A stretch of DNA of 8,740 nt from an uncultured Clostridia bacterium (GTDB lineage Bacteria; Bacillota; Clostridia; Oscillospirales; Ruminococcaceae): positions 1 through 8,740 of the forward strand of contig CAMWVO010000053.1 in NCBI GenBank assembly GCA_947177695.1, read 5' to 3'. Position 1 is the stretch's first letter. Every line of letters starts with the position of its first letter. Below are positions 4,968 through 8,740 of the stretch, in pieces. Made by a program: the position numbers and the translations under genes. The notes under the pieces were generated by a model. It worked only from the letters and a program-made list of their open reading frames with translations, made no database searches and was not told the origin of the DNA.

Positions 4968-6443
4968 TTAGGATATGGAAAACGCGTTGGACTTTCCGGG
5001 AGAGCCGATTATAAGCCTGTAGGTTGGACGCATTTCCGTCATGTCGAACTCGCAGGAGGCATTTTCGATACCCTCCCGCTCTATTGCGAAAAGCTTCAGT
5101 TCCTGATAGTGAGTGGTTGCAAGCAGCCTGCTTCCCCTGTCAGTCAGCTCCTCGATAATGGCGACAGCTAATGCCGCGCCCTCAACGGGGTCTGTGCCCG
5201 AACCAAGCTCGTCGAAAAGGACAAGCGAGCGGGAATCCGCCTCGTTAAGTATCTCCACAATACTGCTCATATGGGACGAAAATGTGGACAGATTATTTTC
5301 AATGCTTTGGCGGTCGCCTATGTCCACAAGAATATTTTGGAAAACCGAAACACGGCTTCCGTCTCCCGCGGGAATGAGCAGACCGCACATTGTCATTGCA
5401 GTGAGAAGTCCAGTGGTTTTCAGCAGAACGGTCTTACCGCCTGTGTTGGGACCTGTCACTATCAGCGCGCTGTAGTCGTAGCCGATGGTTATATTTACGG
5501 GAACTACCTTGTCCTTGTCTATCAAGGGGTGTCTCGCCTTTTTAAGGTCAATGCGTCCGTCATCGGAAATTTCGGGGACGCTTGCCCGCATTTTTGTTGC
5601 CAGATTGGATTTTGCAAAGTACAGATTAAGCTCCGCACAGGTCAGGTAGTCCGCCGCTATCGCTTCCGCGAAATTGGCGCAGTCCGCGCTCAGCTCGGCA
5701 ATAATGCGCTCTATCTCGTCCTGCTCCTGACCTTGAAGCACACGTATCTCGTTGTTGGCTTCGACCACCGAAATAGGTTCGATAAAATAGGTCGCGCCGC
5801 TTGAGGACGTGGCGTGGACAAGTCCCTGAATGCTGCCCTTGTGCTCCGCCTTTACAGGGAGAACGTACCGTCCGTCGCGCATGGTGACAATGCTTTCCTG
5901 CAGGGATTTCTGCACGTCGGAGCTTTTCACAAGCTTGTCGAGGTTTGCTCTGATCTTAACTCCCGCCTGAGCGATCTTGCGGCGGATATCCGCAAGCGCT
6001 GGACTTGCCATGTCGGAAATTTCCTCGTCCGAAATAATGGCATTTTTGATTTTTTCTTCAAGGTACTTGTTGGGCGAAAGGGACACGAAAAGATATCCTA
6101 TTGAGGATTCCTCGCCGTCACAGGAAATGTACCAGTCCGACAGCATTCTCACCTGATACAGCATTTGTGCGATATTGAGAAGCTCCCTAAGCGTAAGGCT
6201 TGCGCCCGATTTAGCACGGTTCAAAGAGCCGCGCACGTCCTTGAAATTGCAGAACGCGGGAGTGCCGTACTTCGCCGAAAGGTCAAAAGCGTCGGAGGTT
6301 TTCTTTACCTCGCGTCTGACCGAATCGACGTCCGTATCGGGTTCGAGAGCGAGAGCCATTCTTTTGGTCTCCTCGTTTGAAGCCTGCTCTGCAAGCATTT
6401 CAAGTATTTTATGTAATTCCAAAGCGTTATAGTATTTATTCAT
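4968..6443 (-). CDS. mutS2: MutS2 N-terminal part: core, lever and ATPase (491 aa, truncated)
   Basis: If the TAA at 4968-4970 is real, this is what the cell makes: residues 1-491 with all ATPase motifs (Walker A 331-338, Walker B 411-418, the TTHYQEL segment and SPGKSNAF). The coiled coil, KOW-like and Smr domains would be lost. In MutS-family proteins the stretch after GKSxAF still belongs to the ATPase/dimer interface, so the truncation may destabilise it. Without Smr it would lack the domain linked to nucleic-acid cleavage and ribosome contacts. The start is supported by GGAGG just upstream of ATG 6441-6443. This is the same locus as the mutS2 pseudogene entry. Confidence 0.7.
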   Translation of the reverse strand: MNKYYNALELHKILEMLAEQASNEETKRMALALEPDTDVDSVRREVKKTSDAFDLSAKYGTPAFCNFKDVRGSLNRAKSGASLTLRELLNIAQMLYQVRMLSDWYISCDGEESSIGYLFVSLSPNKYLEEKIKNAIISDEEISDMASPALADIRRKIAQAGVKIRANLDKLVKSSDVQKSLQESIVTMRDGRYVLPVKAEHKGSIQGLVHATSSSGATYFIEPISVVEANNEIRVLQGQEQDEIERIIAELSADCANFAEAIAADYLTCAELNLYFAKSNLATKMRASVPEISDDGRIDLKKARHPLIDKDKVVPVNITIGYDYSALIVTGPNTGGKTVLLKTTGLLTAMTMCGLLIPAGDGSRVSVFQNILVDIGDRQSIENNLSTFSSHMSSIVEILNEADSRSLVLFDELGSGTDPVEGAALAVAIIEELTDRGSRLLATTHYQELKLFAIEREGIENASCEFDMTEMRPTYRLIIGSPGKSNAFSIS

Positions 6444-6458
6444 ATTTCCTCCGTAAAG

Positions 6459-7235
6459 TCATTGTGCGTTTGTTTCGTCCGCACACATCTGTTTGTAAAA
6501 ATCCAGCGTCTTGAAGCTGCGTGAAAGGTGCGTCAAAATATACTTCTCCGTGACCTCGTTCAGCAGCCGTTGGGACTCCTCCCCTATTTTAAAGTTGAAA
6601 AGCCTGTTCATATCCGTAAGACATATAAATCTCAGCGTGTGCAGAACGGTTTTAGTCAGTCTTACATGATAGTAGTTTTCCTCAAATTCCCTGCCGTAGA
6701 AATGATCTCCGCACAGCAGGCAGGAGCGGTCTATCATAAAGAACATCTCGTCCGCCTCGTAGCTGTAGCAGTCGCGGCAGCCGATAAGCTGCGGCAGCAT
6801 ACCTATCTCCGACATGAACCTCATCTCGAAAACGCTTTTCAGGAACTCCTCGCTGCGCAGTCCCTCCGACAGCATATGGAGCGTATTCAGCAAAAGGCTC
6901 ATAACGTCCTTTGCCGACTGCCCCGTGGTCACGCAGTATTTTGAAATTTCAACGAAGTACCCTGCAAGAGCAAGCTTTTTCATGTCCAGACGCAGATTGT
7001 AGAAGTTTCTGACAGGCTCGCAGCTGTTCAGGTAGTATCTGTCGCCCCGCTTGCTGAAGCAGAATTTGGCGTAGGAAAAAAGCTGTGTGCAAGCGTTGCT
7101 TTTGCCTGTAAGCTTGCGCGCGCCCTTAACGCTAATCTCCACAACGCCGTATTCCGCGGTCAGAATGTCTATAAAGCGGTCGTTTTCGCCTACGTCGCGC
7201 TCGGCTATCACCAGACCCATTACCGTTATCAGCAT
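6459..7235 (-). CDS. recO: DNA repair protein RecO
   Basis: RecO works with RecR (and RecF) to load RecA onto SSB-coated single-stranded DNA during gap repair. The 258-residue protein has the N-terminal OB-fold region, with GLVIAERDVGENDRFIDILTAEYGVV at about 7-32, and a helical C-terminal domain. That domain carries a four-cysteine zinc site, CRDC (153-156) and CLLC (172-175), as in many RecO proteins. I chose the ATG at 7233-7235 because GGGGAG lies 7 nt upstream and the family's N-terminus begins right there. An upstream TTG at 7302-7304 gives 23 unlike residues and is rejected. It lies 72 nt after the yqzL-like gene, and that gap can fold into two hairpins, one covering the ribosome binding site. 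mutS2 follows after 15 nt. Confidence 0.92.
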   Translation of the reverse strand: MLITVMGLVIAERDVGENDRFIDILTAEYGVVEISVKGARKLTGKSNACTQLFSYAKFCFSKRGDRYYLNSCEPVRNFYNLRLDMKKLALAGYFVEISKYCVTTGQSAKDVMSLLLNTLHMLSEGLRSEEFLKSVFEMRFMSEIGMLPQLIGCRDCYSYEADEMFFMIDRSCLLCGDHFYGREFEENYYHVRLTKTVLHTLRFICLTDMNRLFNFKIGEESQRLLNEVTEKYILTHLSRSFKTLDFYKQMCADETNAQ

Positions 7236-7242
7236 AAGAGTT

Positions 7243-7264
7243 CTCCCCTTTTTACTATAAGGGG
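7243..7264 (-). promoter_or_regulatory. Hairpin covering the recO ribosome binding site
   Basis: On the minus strand CCCCTT (7264-7259) can pair with AAGGGG (7250-7245) across an 8-nt loop. The paired GGGG is the core of the GGGGAG site (7248-7243) that starts recO translation 7 nt later. The 6-bp pairing is perfect; regulatory meaning is inferred. Confidence 0.5.
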
Positions 7265-7269
7265 ATTGA

Positions 7270-7291
7270 CCCCGTCGTTTGGTCGGCGGGG
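7270..7291 (-). repeat. GC-rich hairpin in the yqzL-recO gap
   Basis: Minus-strand CCCCGCCG (7291-7284) and CGACGGGG (7277-7270) form an 8-position stem with one mismatch and a 6-nt loop. It lies just after the yqzL-like stop and just before the recO RBS hairpin. No T-run follows, so it is not a standard terminator; it may attenuate, protect mRNA ends or mark a processing site. Confidence 0.55.
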
Positions 7292-7307
7292 ATATGTCCC
7301 GCAAAAT

Positions 7308-7490
7308 TCAGTGTGAAGCCTTGTCCGCCGCCGAAACGCCGTCCGTTCCGCCTCCCGCAGAGTTCGGAGCTTCCGACGCAGTTATATTTGAAAAAATTTT
7401 TGTGGGAACTCCCACATAATCAAGGTAGTCGGAAATTCTTCCGCTAAGCTCAAATTTGTCCCATTTATTTTCATTATAGTTATCCAACAT
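7308..7490 (-). CDS. YqzL-like small protein between era and recO
   Basis: This 60-residue protein of unknown function matches the pattern of the short YqzL family in its first half: Trp10, Phe13, Gly17, Ile19, Tyr22 and Leu23 (the stretch WDKFELSGRISDYLDY). In Bacillus, yqzL also lies exactly between era and recO, so pattern and position agree. Family members are about 45-50 residues; here residues 31-60 form an Ala/Ser/Gly-rich tail that looks disordered and extra. ATG 7488-7490 has a consensus GGAGG 7 nt upstream, which supports real translation. It follows era by 51 nt. A perfect 9-bp inverted repeat brackets its ribosome binding site. No function can be stated beyond a presumed link to its neighbours. 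Confidence 0.75.
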   Translation of the reverse strand: MLDNYNENKWDKFELSGRISDYLDYVGVPTKIFSNITASEAPNSAGGGTDGVSAADKASH

Positions 7491-7522
7491 AGCAAATCCT
7501 CCGATGTAAAAGTATTTGCTAT
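7489..7522 (-). promoter_or_regulatory. Inverted repeat bracketing the yqzL ribosome binding site
   Basis: Minus-strand ATAGCAAAT (7522-7514) and ATTTGCTAT (7497-7489) are perfect 9-bp complements around a 16-nt loop that contains the GGAGG site. The first two bases of the ATG lie in the stem. It could be a translation-control hairpin or a binding site for a dimeric protein. The repeat is seen directly; the role is inferred. Confidence 0.55.
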
Positions 7523-7541
7523 AATTATCTGCACTAATCCG

Positions 7542-8459
7542 TTACATATTAGTGGAATTATTTGATAACCCAAAATTTTTCAGCAAGCCTTCCTTATTCC
7601 GCCAGTCCTCCTTGACCTTGACCCAGCACTTGAGATTTACCCTTATCTCAAAAAAACGCTCCAGATCCTCGCGGGCAAGCTGACCTATTTTTTTCAGCAT
7701 TGTTCCGTTCTTGCCGATTATCATGCCCTTGTGGGACTCCCTTTCACAGTACAGCACCGCGGAGATATCCAGTATGTCCTCTCCGTCCTTGGTGACCCGC
7801 TCGTCCATTTCCTCTATTGTAACGGCTATTCCGTGGGGAATTTCGTCGTACATAAGGTTAAGCACCTTTTCGCGGATAATTTCCGCCGCAAGCGCACGTT
7901 CGGGCTGGTCGGTAAGCTTGTCGTCGGGGAAGTAGTGAGGTCCCGGTGCGGCAAATTTTTCCGTCTCCTGCCAGACGATATCCACACCGTCGTTTTCCTT
8001 GACGCTTATGGGAATGACCGCCTTGAAGCCGTCGTACAGCGAAACATATTCCGCTATCTTAACGGCGACCTGCTCCTTGTCCTTGACAAGGTCAATTTTG
8101 TTGAGGATAAGGATAACGTTGTCCTTTTTCTTGAACCTGCCGATGATCTCGCGGTCTCCGCGGCTGATTTTTTTGGTAACGTCTGCAACCATAAGAATAA
8201 GGTCAACGTCCGCCGCGGACTCTATCGCAGTCTTGTTCATATGCTCGCCCAGCCTTGTTTCGGCTTTGTGGATACCGGGGGTGTCCATAAACACATACTG
8301 GGTATCGTCCTTTGTTACCACTCCCGTTATCCTTGTGCGTGTAGTCTGGGGCTTTCCGCTTACAGCGGCTATCTTCTCTCCGACCAGTGCATTCAGCAAC
8401 GAGGATTTTCCCGCGTTTGCACAGCCTGCTATTGTTATAAATTCTGTTTTTGTATTCAT
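7542..8459 (-). CDS. era: GTPase Era (16S rRNA-binding ribosome assembly factor)
   Basis: Era is an essential-type GTPase that binds the 3' end of 16S rRNA and helps mature the 30S subunit. The 305-residue protein has the full plan. The G domain carries G1 GCANAGKS (12-19), the switch region PQTTRTRI (about 37-44), G3 DTPG (59-62), G4 NKID (120-123) and a weak G5 (ISVKEN). The C-terminal KH domain (about 202-286) includes HKGMIIGKNGTMLKKIG, the RNA-binding loop. The start is ATG 8457-8459, with AAAGGA 7 nt upstream; a longer start would add 17 residues before the normal N-terminus. G1 differs from the common GRPNVGKS but keeps the essential Gly, Lys and Ser. Era follows the phosphatase gene by 29 nt and leads into yqzL-like, recO and mutS2. 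Confidence 0.96.
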   Translation of the reverse strand: MNTKTEFITIAGCANAGKSSLLNALVGEKIAAVSGKPQTTRTRITGVVTKDDTQYVFMDTPGIHKAETRLGEHMNKTAIESAADVDLILMVADVTKKISRGDREIIGRFKKKDNVILILNKIDLVKDKEQVAVKIAEYVSLYDGFKAVIPISVKENDGVDIVWQETEKFAAPGPHYFPDDKLTDQPERALAAEIIREKVLNLMYDEIPHGIAVTIEEMDERVTKDGEDILDISAVLYCERESHKGMIIGKNGTMLKKIGQLAREDLERFFEIRVNLKCWVKVKEDWRNKEGLLKNFGLSNNSTNM

Positions 8460-8466
8460 TTTAGTT

Positions 8467-8472
8467 TCCTTT
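8467..8472 (-). promoter_or_regulatory. Ribosome binding site deciding the era start
   Basis: AAAGGA on the minus strand lies 7 nt before ATG 8457-8459. This supports the family-normal start (MNTKTEF) over the longer frame that begins at 8510 and overlaps the preceding gene. Confidence 0.55.
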
Positions 8473-8488
8473 CCGATTTTGTCAGTCG

Positions 8489-8740
8489 TCAAATGTATTC
8501 CCGGACGCAAGCTTCAAGCAATTCCCGAAGCTCATTGTCCATATATTCATAATCATCGCTGATATTAAGACAAACTAATTTCTTTTCGGCAACTGCATCG
8601 GGATATTTTTCCTTTATTCTCCGCATATGCTTCTTTTCCATGCAAAAAATAATATCAGCCCACCCAAGAAGTCCCGGTGTTACCTTAACTCTGGCATTTG
8701 ATTCCGTTCCTGCTGAATATGCTTTATGACCATTATATCC
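8489..8740 (-). CDS. Low-molecular-weight phosphotyrosine phosphatase-like protein (COG4551 type), C-terminal 83 residues
   Basis: The frame is open from the right window edge (8740) to TGA at 8489-8491. It reads GYNGHKAYSAGTESNARVKV, then TPGLLGWADIIFCMEKKHMRRIKEKYP, then CLNISDDYEYMDNELRELL. These are the typical blocks of small predicted protein tyrosine phosphatases: SAGT, a WADIIF-MEKxH helix region, and a conserved DDYEYMD segment. Members are about 105-110 residues long, so about 25 are missing, including the CxxxxxRS catalytic loop, and activity cannot be judged. It precedes era by 29 nt on the same strand and may be the head of, or read into, the era operon. The base composition looks somewhat more AT-rich than era. 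The family call is from motif recognition only. Confidence 0.8.
   Translation of the reverse strand, partial: GYNGHKAYSAGTESNARVKVTPGLLGWADIIFCMEKKHMRRIKEKYPDAVAEKKLVCLNISDDYEYMDNELRELLEACVREYI

Larger units (their letters stand above)
4068..6443 (-). pseudogene. mutS2: mutS2 interrupted by an in-frame TAA stop codon
   Basis: Read through the stop, this frame is a complete MutS2 of about 791 residues, the family's usual size. MutS2 is a MutS-like ATPase with a C-terminal Smr domain that suppresses homologous recombination in some bacteria and splits collided ribosomes in Bacillus. The order is MutS-type core and lever (about 1-320), Walker A GPNTGGKT (331-338, Lys337), Walker B/signature DELGSGTD (411-418), TTHYQEL, then SPGKSNAFSIS up to codon 491. 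Codon 492 is TAA (4968-4970). The same frame continues KLGIPDKIIDEAN into a charged coiled coil (about 500-600), a KOW-like domain (about 639-690) and Smr with LDIRG (716-720) and HGKGTG (749-754). AAA to TAA is the likely single change, since a Lys commonly stands there. The ATG at 6441-6443 has GGAGG 4 nt upstream and lies 15 nt after recO. It may be a real mutation or a sequencing/assembly error. Confidence 0.85.

Noticed and set aside
4968..4970. Programmed recoding or stop-codon reassignment at the mutS2 TAA
   Set aside because: Other genes here use TAA as a normal stop, both flanks share one frame so no frameshift is needed, and TAA is not the selenocysteine or pyrrolysine codon. Mutation or sequence error is simpler.
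4260..5171. Long plus-strand open frame (303 codons) opposite mutS2
   Set aside because: It is antisense to strongly conserved MutS2 sequence, has no family features, and its composition follows the complementary frame of the real gene.
5271..6104. Several plus-strand open frames opposite the mutS2 N-terminal half
   Set aside because: All are shadows of the MutS2 frame; none shows a motif of its own.
7236..7304. Longer recO start at TTG 7302-7304
   Set aside because: It adds 23 residues unlike RecO and lies across the hairpins; the ATG at 7235 has a good ribosome binding site.
8460..8510. Longer era start at 8510
   Set aside because: It overlaps the end of the phosphatase gene and adds a non-family N-terminus; ATG 8459 has its own ribosome binding site.
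7731..8562. Two long plus-strand open frames opposite era
   Set aside because: They overlap each other and lie opposite an unmistakable Era; no supporting motifs.
1..8740. CRISPR arrays, tRNA/rRNA genes, insertion sequences, attachment sites
   Set aside because: No regularly spaced repeats, no tRNA-like cloverleaf, no transposase or integrase frame and no terminal inverted repeats were seen by eye.

Overview
The window looks like an ordinary chromosomal stretch of a Gram-positive, low-to-moderate GC Clostridia-type Firmicute. The Ruminococcus/Oscillospiraceae group is my best guess, inferred from protein style and gene order rather than from any search. Pointers are the Era - YqzL-like - RecO order, MutS2, a COG4551-type phosphatase, L21/L27 in the Firmicute order, strong SigA-type promoters and GGAGG-type ribosome binding sites. 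Nearly all coding is on the minus strand; only the aroB tail at the left edge is on plus.

Left edge (2-555): the last 145 codons of aroB (3-dehydroquinate synthase, plus strand) end at a strong hairpin terminator. They converge on the rplU-rpmA ribosomal protein operon, whose own terminator has a GCAA tetraloop. rplU (L21) and rpmA (L27) are read leftward from a textbook promoter (TTGACA, 17 bp, extended TATAAT) at 1251-1279 through a structured leader of about 80 nt. L27 starts directly at MAHKKG with no cleavable N-terminal extension, and no Prp protease gene lies between rplU and rpmA.

Middle left (1304-2600): a single gene for a two-domain EAL-like plus HDOD signalling protein (YuxH/CdgJ type) with its own promoter (TTGAAA, 17 bp, TATAAT). 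Its EAL catalytic residues are degenerate, so it is probably a scaffold or regulatory protein rather than a c-di-GMP phosphodiesterase.

Middle and right (2611-8740): one tightly packed minus-strand gene train, in transcription order: COG4551-type phosphatase (partial, enters from the right edge), era, yqzL-like small gene, recO, mutS2, a membrane-anchored transglutaminase-like protein, and a HAD/beta-phosphoglucomutase-like hydrolase. Gaps are 12-72 bp, and several ribosome binding sites overlap the preceding stop codon. The set combines ribosome assembly (Era), recombinational repair (RecO) and MutS2 (recombination control / ribosome rescue), followed by two accessory genes.

The most notable finding is that mutS2 carries an in-frame TAA at 4968-4970, exactly after the ATPase domain. 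The same reading frame continues intact through coiled coil, KOW-like and Smr domains, so this is a single nonsense substitution or a sequence error, not a frameshift. Other points of interest are RNA hairpins around the yqzL and recO ribosome binding sites and a perfect 12-bp palindrome inside the rplU promoter. I found no mobile element, CRISPR array, tRNA or rRNA, and nothing I would call a new defence or biosynthetic system.
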